Assembly (NCBI RefSeq): GCF_001832885.1
Contig: NZ_MKIQ01000029.1
Coordinates: forward strand, 80,872-144,871
From: Floricoccus penangensis
Lineage (GTDB): Bacteria > Bacillota > Bacilli > Lactobacillales > Streptococcaceae
Direction of reading: 5' to 3'
DNA length: 64,000 bases
The translations under genes were made by a program, and so were the position numbers. Numbering within the stretch: position 1 is the stretch's first letter; each line of letters starts with the position of its first letter. Below are positions 49,689 to 57,965 of the stretch, piece by piece. The notes beneath the pieces were generated by a model. It ran no database searches and was not told the DNA's origin. It saw only the letters and a program-made list of their open reading frames with translations.

Positions 49689-52004
49689 TTATTTTGGAGC
49701 TATGTATGTTACACCACTTGAAAGAGCAACATCATTAGGAATAATTCTATAAGAAATCTTTCCTAAACCTAAAACATTGCTTTCAGAAATTAAGATTCCA
49801 TCTGCTGTAACAGCTTCAACAAATGCTACGTGACCATAAAAACCATCAGCACCTGCTACACCTGGTCTAAAGCTAATTGCATCACCAGCTTCTGGAGTTG
49901 AAGATACTTTATAGCCTCTTGCAAGGCCAGTAACTCCCCAGTCTCCTCCGTTACCCATTGTTTCACCAATGTTTCCACCTAGCTGCTTGATACGATTATA
50001 TGCATACCAAGTACATTGACCTGCTGGGTAAGAACCGCTCAGATTATAATCAAATCCGTTGTATTCTGGAAAATCAATCGCCTCTTTATATTGTTCTGGA
50101 ATTCCATCAAGACTTTGAATTGAAACCCCCGCACTACCCTTAGGATCATCGAAACGAGTAAGATTGTAAGCTGCAATAATAGAATTTAATTTATTACTAT
50201 ATTGAGTATCTGTTGCATATTTTCCTGTTAAGTGCTCAGTTGCCTGAAGATAATTCTTCGCTTCAGAACGCCATGCACCTTTATAAATTGATGAATTACC
50301 ACCAATTCCTTCTCTGATAAGACTTACATAATCTTCTAGAGATTGAGAAGCACTTGCATAAACTCTAAATGGTGCTTGGATAGTGTACAATTGTCCACTT
50401 CCATTATCTTCTTGGGTAGAGAAAACAGCCGAAGCCTGGCCACCCCCACCTTTTACACCAAATAAGTTATTATATGGTGCACGAGATAAACCACTTGTGC
50501 CTGATCCACTCTCAAGAATAGCTTGTGCAATCATAACTGATGCAAATACATCATATTTTTGACCTAATTCTCTTGCGCTCTCACCAATGCTTTCAACAAA
50601 ATCACGAGTTGCCTGAGTTGGTTTATAATCTAAGGAAGCAGCATAATTTTTAACTAAGCTTTCTCCATATGTGTTTAATTTCTTATCTTCAGAAGTTTTC
50701 ACAGCATAATCAGGAGCTTCAATTCGATCATATTTTAATTTTAAATCTTTAGCTTTTTCAGATTTTTTTGTATTCTTTGTACTAAGAGTTAAAATTTTAA
50801 CTCCTGATTTTTCGTTTGGTTTTTCTTCTAATTTTTCATCAGTTTTTGTTTCAGATTTATCGGTCGAAGATTCAGTTTTCTTCGACTCTTCAGGAAAATC
50901 GTCAGACATTATAACTTTGTTGTTTCCTAAGTATATTCCAACTTTATTTGAATCTTTCCATACTAAAATATCCCCTACTCTAGCTTCTTTAGATTCAATA
51001 TTTTCCCCAGATTTGCTAATCTCATCGACATTATTACCTAATGAAACACCAAAAACCTTATTGTAGACGTAGTTCGTAAAATATTGATTGTTAAAAGATT
51101 TATCTTTTTCTTTATCATCTTGAACTTTATCTGCGTCTTTATCATATGGTTTCCCAAGTTGTTTTAATGCCTCAACAATAATTGCAGCCTGAGCTTTGTC
51201 ATCAAGCAATGAAAGTAAAGGTAATTCAAAACCATTTAGATTTGATTTAGTAATACTATCAACAAGCAAATCTTTAGAAACATTATCCGCACTAATTGTA
51301 CCAGTGATATATGGATTTACATTTTGATTCTGAGAATATACTTGAGTACTTTCAGTTGTTTTTTGTTGGTCCTTATCAGAACCAGTAGATGGCTGTCTAT
51401 TATTTACATTTGGCTTTTTATTGTCAGATGATGGTACAGTATTTGAACTAGTTGATGTTTTTGAACTTGAAGTCACATTACTAGAATTTGACGTACTCTG
51501 TTTTGAACTATTACTACTAGAAGTTGAAGTTACTGTACTAGAAGAACCAGTAGAACCCACAGAATTTGACTCAGATGTCTGTGGTAAACTTGATGAACTT
51601 TCTGTAGACTCAACTGGCGCTGAAGTTTCAGATGATGATTCAGTAACAACTTTATCGTCTATGTTTGGATTACTTTCTGATGGCTTAACCAGTTCTTCAG
51701 TTGTTGTTTGAACTGAAGGTGTAGTTTGAACTGAAGGTGCTGTTACCTCAGGTTCAACAACAACTCCAGATGAAGGACTGGCTGGTTGCTGAGTTGTTGT
51801 ATTTTCAACAATTACATTTTGAACAACAGTTTCTTGAGTAGCTTTTTGATCTATATTACTTTTATTTTCAGTAGTTGAATTAGCAACTGTTGGCTGTTTT
51901 TCATCAACAGTTGTTGCAGCTGCTAAAATGGGTGCTGATTGCGAAAAAAGCAACAGCATCAAACTTGCACTTGAAAGTGACTTTCTAATTTTTTTATTTT
52001 CCAA
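49689..52004 (-). CDS. Secreted peptidoglycan hydrolase: NlpC/P60-like, glucosaminidase and CHAP domains
   Basis: A 771-residue exported protein. Signal peptide is at residues 1-30 (SLSSASLMLLLFSQSAPILAA). A Ser/Thr/Val-rich stalk follows to about 240. A NlpC/P60-like region (about 255-380) starts ALKQLGKPYDKDADKV, but the catalytic Cys position is replaced (FNNQYFTNYVYNKVFG). Next is a glucosaminidase domain (about 455-620) with AQAILESGSGTSGLSRAPYNNLFGVKG, where the Glu is catalytic. Last is a C-terminal CHAP domain (about 650-770) with YPAGQCTWYAYNRI (Cys) and FYGHVAFVEAV (His). It should cut glycan strands and peptide bridges in cell separation. No LPXTG. Confidence 0.88.
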   Translation of the reverse strand: MENKKIRKSLSSASLMLLLFSQSAPILAAATTVDEKQPTVANSTTENKSNIDQKATQETVVQNVIVENTTTQQPASPSSGVVVEPEVTAPSVQTTPSVQTTTEELVKPSESNPNIDDKVVTESSSETSAPVESTESSSSLPQTSESNSVGSTGSSSTVTSTSSSNSSKQSTSNSSNVTSSSKTSTSSNTVPSSDNKKPNVNNRQPSTGSDKDQQKTTESTQVYSQNQNVNPYITGTISADNVSKDLLVDSITKSNLNGFELPLLSLLDDKAQAAIIVEALKQLGKPYDKDADKVQDDKEKDKSFNNQYFTNYVYNKVFGVSLGNNVDEISKSGENIESKEARVGDILVWKDSNKVGIYLGNNKVIMSDDFPEESKKTESSTDKSETKTDEKLEEKPNEKSGVKILTLSTKNTKKSEKAKDLKLKYDRIEAPDYAVKTSEDKKLNTYGESLVKNYAASLDYKPTQATRDFVESIGESARELGQKYDVFASVMIAQAILESGSGTSGLSRAPYNNLFGVKGGGGQASAVFSTQEDNGSGQLYTIQAPFRVYASASQSLEDYVSLIREGIGGNSSIYKGAWRSEAKNYLQATEHLTGKYATDTQYSNKLNSIIAAYNLTRFDDPKGSAGVSIQSLDGIPEQYKEAIDFPEYNGFDYNLSGSYPAGQCTWYAYNRIKQLGGNIGETMGNGGDWGVTGLARGYKVSSTPEAGDAISFRPGVAGADGFYGHVAFVEAVTADGILISESNVLGLGKISYRIIPNDVALSSGVTYIAPK

Positions 52005-52122
52005 TTAATACTATCCTCCCTAGATTGTATAACTTATCTAATTATAGCTAATTTTCATAACTCTTTCAAGAAAGAGCTATATAAAAATATACGAAAAACA
52101 GTAAAATACATATCAACTTAAA

Positions 52123-52542
52123 TTAAAAAGACTTTTCAATTCTATCTAAATAAGAAGTTAGTTCATTTATTTCATTCTCTGTGAAATCTTTTTCAATTAA
52201 TGCAATCATTCCTGCAAAAATTTCTCCAATTTCTAAAGCTAACTTTTTTCCAGATTCAGTAAGATATAAGTTTTTTTGTCTCTCATTATCTTTCTTAGTC
52301 TCCCTAATAATCAAATCTTTTTTTTCAAGTGGTTTAAGTATATTAGTAACAGTAGCATCTGATTTACCTATATACTTTGCAATATCCTTTTGTATTGCTC
52401 CTGGATGTTCATGAATATAATTAATGCATCTAGATTGCTGACTATTTAAATTTATTTTTTTAAATTTTTCGCCAATATATTCCTGCTGTAGATTGCTTAT
52501 ATGATATATTTTTTCAGAAATACTTAGATTGTTTTTTTCCAT
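52123..52542 (-). CDS. MarR-family transcriptional regulator
   Basis: A 139-residue winged-helix protein. IHEHPGAIQKDIAKYIGKSDATVTNILKPLEKKDLI is the DNA-recognition helix-turn-helix and RETKKDNERQKNLYLTESGKKLALE is the wing with the conserved DxR-like segment. Flanking helices form the dimer. ATG 52542 with GAGG five nt upstream is preferred over 52569. It lies downstream of, and in the same direction as, the azoreductase genes and may control them or the MFS exporter; the operator is not identified. Confidence 0.85.
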   Translation of the reverse strand: MEKNNLSISEKIYHISNLQQEYIGEKFKKINLNSQQSRCINYIHEHPGAIQKDIAKYIGKSDATVTNILKPLEKKDLIIRETKKDNERQKNLYLTESGKKLALEIGEIFAGMIALIEKDFTENEINELTSYLDRIEKSF

Positions 52543-52691
52543 CTTAACCTCAATTTTATAATTCTTCATTAACTATTTAAAACATATTTTATTATCACTT
52601 ATTTTATTCATTATCGATTATGTCTACTACCGATATGCATCAAATTATATCATACATAGAATAATATGTATCTCTATATAAATACAAAATA

Positions 52692-52725
52692 AAAAGACAA
52701 AACTAAAATTTAGTTTTGTCTTTTG
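52692..52725 (-). terminator. Terminator of azoreductase operon
   Basis: AAAAGACAAAACTAAA and TTTAGTTTTGTCTTTT pair perfectly over about 16 bp. Confidence 0.88.
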
Positions 52726-52741
52726 TTTATACACGATTATC

Positions 52742-52993
52742 TTATATATTCTTCGCTTTTAATCTATTCTTATAGATAGCATAGAGATTAAATACATATA
52801 ATCCTAGAAGAATCACCACTGCTGCTTTGTTTGTTTTTGGTCCTACAAATTGCCCAATTATTGCTAAAGGGTTTAAAAATAATACCCAGTAATTTTTTTG
52901 AAGATTATTTTTTGTAAATGCTAACATTAAGATTGTTAGAACAATAATCATCATAAGAATAATTACTTGGGGTGAGAAAAAAATATTTGACAT
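52742..52993 (-). CDS. Small membrane protein, unknown
   Basis: An 83-residue protein with two clear hydrophobic helices (residues 8-27 and 58-75) and a weaker middle segment (YWVLFLNPLAIIGQFVG). It ends in a basic tail (KNRLKAKNI). It starts 32 nt after the azoreductase gene, on the same strand with AGGAG, and ends before a strong terminator, so it is cotranscribed. I do not recognise it. Confidence 0.65.
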   Translation of the reverse strand: MSNIFFSPQVIILMMIIVLTILMLAFTKNNLQKNYWVLFLNPLAIIGQFVGPKTNKAAVVILLGLYVFNLYAIYKNRLKAKNI

Positions 52994-53024
52994 CGTAACT
53001 TCTCCTTTTTTTTTATTTTTTCAA

Positions 53025-53645
53025 CTAGAATTTTTCAGAAGTCAAAACTGCTTTTTCAATCGCACTATTTACAATATTTTCTGACTTACTTGGATCATAA
53101 TCTGCACCTTCAATAAACACTTGTTGAAGATCACTAACCCCGATAAAATTGAAGATTGTTTTAACATATTGAGATGATAAGTCTTGACCGTTACATACTC
53201 CACCATTTGCTTGTATATGAAGAACCTTTTTTCCTTCTACTAGTCCAACTGGACCTTGAGCTGTATATTTAAAAGTTTTCCCTGCAACATTTATTGAATC
53301 AAACCATGCTTTAAGTCGAGTAGGGATATTCAAATTCCACAGTCCATTTGCCACCACCACTTTATCTGATTTTAAAAACTGTTCAGTTGATTGATTAAAT
53401 CGAAAAACTTTTATTTTTTGTGAATTCGATAAATCATTGAATTCCTTACCTGCTTGTAAATGATTCCATACTGTCATGATATCTAAGTCAATTTCTGGAA
53501 AGTCTTCCTTATATAAATCAACAATCTCAATATTATCCTTTGGATGACTTTCTTGATACGCTTTTAAAAATTCTTCAAAAATTTTCATTGATTTTGAGTT
53601 TTCACCATTCAACGGGTGACTTTTAACTGCTAATAGGTTTGCCAT
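53025..53645 (-). CDS. azoR: FMN-dependent NADH-azoreductase / quinone reductase
   Basis: A 206-residue flavodoxin-fold enzyme. SHPLNGENSKSMKIFEEFL near residue 10 is the FMN phosphate loop of the AzoR family (SPxxxxSxS). VVANGLWNLNIPTRLKAWFDSI and HIQANGGVCNG (usually SxGG) bind flavin. It reduces quinones and azo compounds with two electrons. It is first of a two-gene operon; a MITE begins 20 nt upstream and its end supplies a TATAAT on the minus strand. Confidence 0.85.
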   Translation of the reverse strand: MANLLAVKSHPLNGENSKSMKIFEEFLKAYQESHPKDNIEIVDLYKEDFPEIDLDIMTVWNHLQAGKEFNDLSNSQKIKVFRFNQSTEQFLKSDKVVVANGLWNLNIPTRLKAWFDSINVAGKTFKYTAQGPVGLVEGKKVLHIQANGGVCNGQDLSSQYVKTIFNFIGVSDLQQVFIEGADYDPSKSENIVNSAIEKAVLTSEKF

Positions 53646-53696
53646 AGTTAATCTCCTTGATTATTATAGTCACTTAAAAATAGATTAATACTTCGT

Positions 53697-53743
53697 TGCG
53701 ATTTATACTAATAAGCTTGCTTGTTAAAGTATAATCGACATCG
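53697..53743. repeat. Structured hairpin repeat, unit D1
   Basis: Read on the minus strand it starts CGATGTCGA and ends ATCGCA. Outer stem TTATACT/AGTATAA, inner stem about AACAAGC/GCTTATT. It lies inside the MITE. Confidence 0.8.
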
Positions 53744-53795
53744 TAGCAACGCGTAGTGACTCATCTCGATGAACGCTAGTTCTATCATCAATTCG

Positions 53796-53843
53796 TCGCC
53801 ATTAGAACTAATTGCTTTAGCAATTTAAGTTCTATGGACATCG
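53796..53843. repeat. Structured hairpin repeat, unit D2
   Basis: Read on the minus strand it starts CGATGTCCA and ends ATGGCGA. Outer stem TAGAACT/AGTTCTA as in B1, but inner stem AATTGC/GCAATT where B1 has AACGAC/GTCGTT. Confidence 0.85.
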
Positions 53844-53889
53844 TAGCGTAGCGAAGTGCCTTGTCTTATTTCTATTTTAATCAACTATA

Positions 53890-54040
53890 TTTTTTATTAA
53901 CCGTGACCTAAAGTTAAATAAAACAAAGGACATTTAAACAATAAATTTTTTAAATAATGAGCAAAGACTATTTAAAAGATTTAAAGTTCAAAGGCTCATA
54001 TGTAATAAATATTAATAATTCTTCTATTAATAAACAAAGT
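53890..54040. other. AT-rich gap between MITE and MFS promoter
   Basis: About 150 bp with no open frame, no clear hairpin and no recognisable signal. Confidence 0.5.
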
Positions 54041-54071
54041 TTGACTTAGCCATTAGCATATATGTTATAAT
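54041..54071 (+). promoter_or_regulatory. Promoter of MFS exporter gene
   Basis: TTGACT, 19 nt, TATAAT, with TGT before the -10 giving an extended -10 (TGTTATAAT). The predicted leader is about 235 nt, unusually long here. Confidence 0.6.
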
Positions 54072-54076
54072 ATTTA

Positions 54077-54115
54077 ATGAAATTTTGTCTTGTTTTTAGT
54101 TATCTATCTACATGA
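54077..54115 (+). other. Possible leader peptide of MFS transcript
   Basis: ATG 54077 opens a 12-codon frame, MKFCLVFSYLST, then TGA. It lies at about the start of transcription, so it would be leaderless, with no ribosome site. Considered because the transcript has a long structured leader before a drug-type exporter. Confidence 0.25.
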
Positions 54116-54150
54116 ATTCTATATATAACTTTTTAAATAACTGTTTTTTT

Positions 54151-54176
54151 CATAAACTTGTAATTACAAGTTTATG
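54151..54176. promoter_or_regulatory. Perfect 26-bp palindrome in MFS leader
   Basis: CATAAACTTGT-AATT-ACAAGTTTATG has 13-bp arms without a spacer. It is not followed by a T-run on the plus strand, so it is not a terminator in that direction. It is an operator or an RNA hairpin between promoter and exporter start. Confidence 0.7.
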
Positions 54177-54311
54177 TATTTAAAGAATATATTTTATTTA
54201 GATAGTTGTCAACTAAAAAGTTGTAATTAAAAGTAATAAGTGTTAAAATCTTTTTTATCGCTTATTTATTTATGATTACAAAATCAATTAATTAAAAGAA
54301 AAGGAGTTCTT

Positions 54312-55718
54312 GTGCAAAAAAAATCAACATCAAAAGAAATTATTATCCTAATTACAGTCTGCATATTCGTGCTTATGTCAACTTTAGACTCAAGTATCGT
54401 AAATATCGCTCTTCCAACAATCTGTAAGGAACTGAATATTACACAGAGTCAAGGTAGTCTGATTGTATCTAGTTACCTTTTGGTAATCTGCTGTAGTCTA
54501 CTTCCCTTCGGAAAACTAGGAGATTTATATGGAAAATCAAAGGTTTTCAAAATTGGAGGTATTATTTTCGTTCTAGGCTCACTCTTATGTGGTATCAGCA
54601 CTAGTCTTCCAATGCTTATAGGTGCTAGGGTTGTCCAAGCTATTGGTTCAGGGATGACTATGAGTACTAACAACGGAATAATCACTGAAGCATTTCCAGC
54701 AAATCAGCGTGGTAAAGCTCTAGGAACTGTTGGTGCTTTCGTATCAATCGGCGCTATTGCAGGGCCAGGTCTCGGAGGTTTGATTCTAAATAGCTTCACA
54801 TGGCACTATATATTCTTAATAAACATCCCAATCGGAATCATTGCTATCATCGCAAGCTTCCTTGTACTTCCTAAAAATCATCCTGCTAAAAATACTCAAC
54901 TTGATTACAAAGGTGCCATCACACTTTCAGCAGTTATTCTATCTTTCTATGGTTTCATTACTCTGACTCAAGATAAGGGAATTACAAATATTTTAACGCT
55001 TGTTTGCTTAGTTATTTGTATTCTTACCTTCTATCTTTTCATTAAGGTCGAAAATAGTATTGATTATCCTTTGATTAACTTAAGTTTATTTAAAAATAAA
55101 CTATTTACAGGTAGTTTAATAAGTGCATTTCTAGTATTCATTTCAGCATTCTTCTATACAATGATTATGCCTTTCTATCTTCAAGAGGTTCGTGGTTATA
55201 ATCCAAGTAAGGCTGGACTTATTATGATGGTCTTTCCACTAATTCAAATCGTCTTTTCTCCTATTGCGGGTGCATTAGCAGATAAATACAACAAACAAAG
55301 ACTTACATTTTTCGGTCTTGTGTTACTAGCCATTGGTCAACTTTTATATAGCTTCTGGGGAATTGATACTTCAATTATTGTAGTAATCATGGGTATTGCC
55401 GTTTCAGCATTTGGGAATACACTCTTCCAAGCTCCAAACAACACAATTATTATGAGTTCAGTTGAACCAAAAGACCTTGGAATAGCAGGTGCTTTAAACG
55501 CCTTATCTCGAAACCTTGGAATGGTACTTGGGGTTGCAATATCAACTCTCGTTCTAAATTTCTCAGTTGATAAGTTCGCAGGTCACCACATGCAAAGCAT
55601 TACAGAGAATAGCTCATACTTTGTAAGTGCAATGCACGTCACATTCCTAATATCACTTGCAATATGTGTACTTGCAATTTTCTTTAACGGAATGAACCAA
55701 GTAAAAAACAAAAAATAA
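54312..55718 (+). CDS. MFS drug exporter, DHA2 (14-TM) family
   Basis: A 468-residue transporter with 13-14 hydrophobic helices. The first helix carries MSTLDSSIVNIALPTI (the DHA2 motif LDxTIVNVALP), the loop 2-3 motif is GKLGDLYGKSKVF, and motif C is GAIAGPGLGGLI near residue 150, typical of drug/proton antiporters. It starts with GTG behind AAAAGGAG. Likely exports a toxic amphiphile with proton antiport; the substrate is unknown. The long leader with a 26-bp palindrome suggests inducible control. Confidence 0.88.
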   Translation: MQKKSTSKEIIILITVCIFVLMSTLDSSIVNIALPTICKELNITQSQGSLIVSSYLLVICCSLLPFGKLGDLYGKSKVFKIGGIIFVLGSLLCGISTSLPMLIGARVVQAIGSGMTMSTNNGIITEAFPANQRGKALGTVGAFVSIGAIAGPGLGGLILNSFTWHYIFLINIPIGIIAIIASFLVLPKNHPAKNTQLDYKGAITLSAVILSFYGFITLTQDKGITNILTLVCLVICILTFYLFIKVENSIDYPLINLSLFKNKLFTGSLISAFLVFISAFFYTMIMPFYLQEVRGYNPSKAGLIMMVFPLIQIVFSPIAGALADKYNKQRLTFFGLVLLAIGQLLYSFWGIDTSIIVVIMGIAVSAFGNTLFQAPNNTIIMSSVEPKDLGIAGALNALSRNLGMVLGVAISTLVLNFSVDKFAGHHMQSITENSSYFVSAMHVTFLISLAICVLAIFFNGMNQVKNKK

Positions 55719-55745
55719 AAGGACTATGAAAGTCCAATTATCAAT

Positions 55746-55772
55746 GCGAAGCCTTATGGTTTCGCTTTTTTT
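55746..55772 (+). terminator. Terminator of MFS gene
   Basis: GCGAAGCC, loop TTAT, GGTTTCGC, then seven T. It overlaps the stop of the convergent GNAT gene. Confidence 0.88.
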
Positions 55773-56352
55773 ATATATTTATAGCATAAAGTCTTACTTC
55801 AACTACATCTTTGCAAATCTTTTCTAGTTTTTCTTTTTCCGAATACGATGCCTGAAAAAGCATATCTTCAGCAAAATAATCATTTACGTCAGCATCAGAA
55901 AGTCTTATTGTCTGTGTAACTTCTTTCGGTCTACATCTGAGATAAGTAAATTCACTTTTTTGTACAAAACCAACTTTTCTGTAAAAATCATTTGCTGCCT
56001 TGTCATCCTGTGTCCAAAGTTCACAGTAGGAAAAAGATTTTCTTTTAAGTTCTTCCTTAACTTTTTCCCATAAGGAATTTGCAATACCTTTACCACGATA
56101 AGATGGGAGTACGCCAAGATTCCAGATAATGGCTCCGTTTTCTTTATTTTGTGTCAAATCATCTGAATTTAATTCGGCATCAATGAAACCAACAACTTTT
56201 CCATCTTCAATTGCTAGATATTCTAATGAATGATTTGGATACTTTTCTTTTTCTTTTTTAACGTCCTTATAGTAGGTAGAATCTAAGAAGGAAAGTAGCC
56301 TACATTCAACCCACTCCCTCTCATCTTCGACACAATATCCCCTAATTTCCAT
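55771..56352 (-). CDS. GNAT-family N-acetyltransferase
   Basis: A 193-residue GNAT. NLGVLPSYRGKGIANSLWEKV is motif A (RGKG) near residue 85, and DKAANDFYRKVGFVQKSEFTY is motif B. The N-terminus MEIRGYCVEDEREWVECRLLSF parallels that of the GNAT at 6342-6983. The ATG overlaps the last codons of the phosphohexomutase gene by 11 nt, so it is coupled to it. Substrate unknown. Confidence 0.8.
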   Translation of the reverse strand: MEIRGYCVEDEREWVECRLLSFLDSTYYKDVKKEKEKYPNHSLEYLAIEDGKVVGFIDAELNSDDLTQNKENGAIIWNLGVLPSYRGKGIANSLWEKVKEELKRKSFSYCELWTQDDKAANDFYRKVGFVQKSEFTYLRCRPKEVTQTIRLSDADVNDYFAEDMLFQASYSEKEKLEKICKDVVEVRLYAINI

Positions 56353-57871
56353 TTAATTCCAATAAAACCTCATTTAATTTTTCTTTATTAACATTTGGGT
56401 AATTATCAAAGAAAGGTTTTAAGTCTTCTAAAACCTGTTTTACTTTCCCAGGTTCATCATTTTCTACCTGTAAAACTAAAAGTGGTTCGTGCAAACTCAT
56501 GCGAAGTAAAAACCAACCTGAACCATATTTACCACTAGTATTAAATCTAATGCCCTCATGATTTGCAGTATCAATTTTAAATCCAGATACATCAGCATTA
56601 TCAATATCTAAAATAACTCTTTCTCCTAGTTTACGATAATCATCGTCTTCAAGTTTAAAACGGACTTCTTGAACTTCTGATGGTTGATTAAGATTTTCAA
56701 TCAAATCAGATAGACTACGACCTTCTTCCGTAAGTTTAGGTAAAAGCATAAATATTTTAGCGACAACATAAGCTCCATCATCTAGGAAATAATTTTCTTT
56801 GAAAGCAGCGTGACCACTAGTTTCTATAGCTAGATGTGTCTCAACACCTTCACTGTTAAGGTCAATGGCCTTATTAATGACATTTCTATATCCTGAAATG
56901 TAACGAACTTGTTTTCCACCAAGACTTTCAATAAATGTCTTAAGGTGACTTGATGTTGGAGAATTTGTAACGATACTTGTATGGGGATATTCGTCAAGCA
57001 CAATATGGCTAAGAACAGCAATTAGGTTATTTCTGTTTAATAAATCACCAGTTGCTGTAACCAAAGCTGAACGGTCAACATCAGTATCAAATATAATTCC
57101 TAGATCAGCCTTATTATTAAGAACAGCAGACTTAATAGCTTCCATAGCTTCCTTGTTATCAGGATTTGGAATATGATTTGGGAAAGTTCCATCAGGTTCT
57201 AAAAATTGAGAACCAGTAATATCTCCACCAAGTTCCTTGACAACTTTTTCAGCAAAGAATCCACCTGCCCCATTACCTGCATCCACTATTACTTTAAGTC
57301 CAGCAAGAGGTTTTTCATTTCCTCCAGCTCCTACAATTATTTTTTCAACCATATCTTTTGCATATGGAGTTAGAAGGTCCGCTTCTTCAACTACGCCTGT
57401 TTTCCCATTTATATTTTCAGTAGAAGTGCTCGAAAGAATCTCTTTAATATCTGATTTTTCTGCACCTCCAGTTTTGTCGAAGAATTTGAGTCCATTGAAA
57501 TAATATGGAAGATGGCTGGCTGTAAGCATAATGGTGAAGTCACAGTTAAATTGCTCGAATTGAGTCGCCATAAACATGGCTGGTGTAGTAGCAAGACCGA
57601 AATCTATTATGTTGACTCCTTGTTGAATGAAACTTTCAACTAAGGCATCTTTTAATGTGGGACCCGTGATTCTACTATCACGACCTATTCCAACTAATAA
57701 ATCACCTGCTAAGTATTTAGAATTATTATCTTCGTTTTTTGAACGAAACCAAGAAACTGCACCTTTAGCAATTTCTTTAACTTCCTTAGTTGTTAAATTT
57801 GCTTTATATTCTTCTGTAGAAATAGCAATTCCACGAATATCCGAACCATTTTGTAATTTCTCTAAATTCAT
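56342..57871 (-). CDS. Phosphoglucomutase/phosphomannomutase family protein
   Basis: A 509-residue alpha-D-phosphohexomutase. The N-terminus GSDIRGIAIS binds the substrate phosphate side, and the phosphoserine loop is TASHLPYYFNGLKFF near residue 130 (TASHxP, with Leu for the usual Asn). The metal loop is FDTDVDRSALV near residue 270 and the sugar loop ETSGHAAF near residue 350. It interconverts hexose 1- and 6-phosphates. It belongs to the longer PMM-like group seen also in plants and actinomycetes. ATG 57871 with AAGGAAG is chosen over 57901. Confidence 0.85.
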   Translation of the reverse strand: MNLEKLQNGSDIRGIAISTEEYKANLTTKEVKEIAKGAVSWFRSKNEDNNSKYLAGDLLVGIGRDSRITGPTLKDALVESFIQQGVNIIDFGLATTPAMFMATQFEQFNCDFTIMLTASHLPYYFNGLKFFDKTGGAEKSDIKEILSSTSTENINGKTGVVEEADLLTPYAKDMVEKIIVGAGGNEKPLAGLKVIVDAGNGAGGFFAEKVVKELGGDITGSQFLEPDGTFPNHIPNPDNKEAMEAIKSAVLNNKADLGIIFDTDVDRSALVTATGDLLNRNNLIAVLSHIVLDEYPHTSIVTNSPTSSHLKTFIESLGGKQVRYISGYRNVINKAIDLNSEGVETHLAIETSGHAAFKENYFLDDGAYVVAKIFMLLPKLTEEGRSLSDLIENLNQPSEVQEVRFKLEDDDYRKLGERVILDIDNADVSGFKIDTANHEGIRFNTSGKYGSGWFLLRMSLHEPLLVLQVENDEPGKVKQVLEDLKPFFDNYPNVNKEKLNEVLLELNGN

Positions 57872-57919
57872 TTTTTCTTCCTTTTGTTTTGATAATTTCA
57901 TTATAGCAAATAATAACTC

Positions 57920-57952
57920 AAAAGACCCATCAATATATGATTGATGGGTCTT
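57920..57952 (-). terminator. Terminator of pckA
   Basis: AGACCCATCAAT and ATTGATGGGTCT form a 12-bp stem with TTTT after it on the minus strand. Confidence 0.85.
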
Positions 57953-57965
57953 AAATAATCGAATA

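Larger units (their letters stand above)
53665..53889. mobile_element. MITE-like element with two hairpin cassettes (225 bp)
   Basis: It starts TATAGTCACTTAAAAATAG and ends CTATTTTAATCAACTATA, the same imperfect inverted ends as the 105-bp element at 11160-11264. Relative to that short copy it carries two extra cassettes, each a hairpin followed by ATsGACATCGTAGC. The cassettes are hairpin units D1 and D2 of the structured repeat family. Non-coding; likely mobilised in trans, but no matching transposase is in the window. Confidence 0.8.

Noticed and set aside
54151..54176. 26-bp palindrome as an intrinsic terminator
   Set aside because: On the plus strand the hairpin is followed by TATTTAAAG and not a T-run; on the minus strand it is followed by A-rich sequence.
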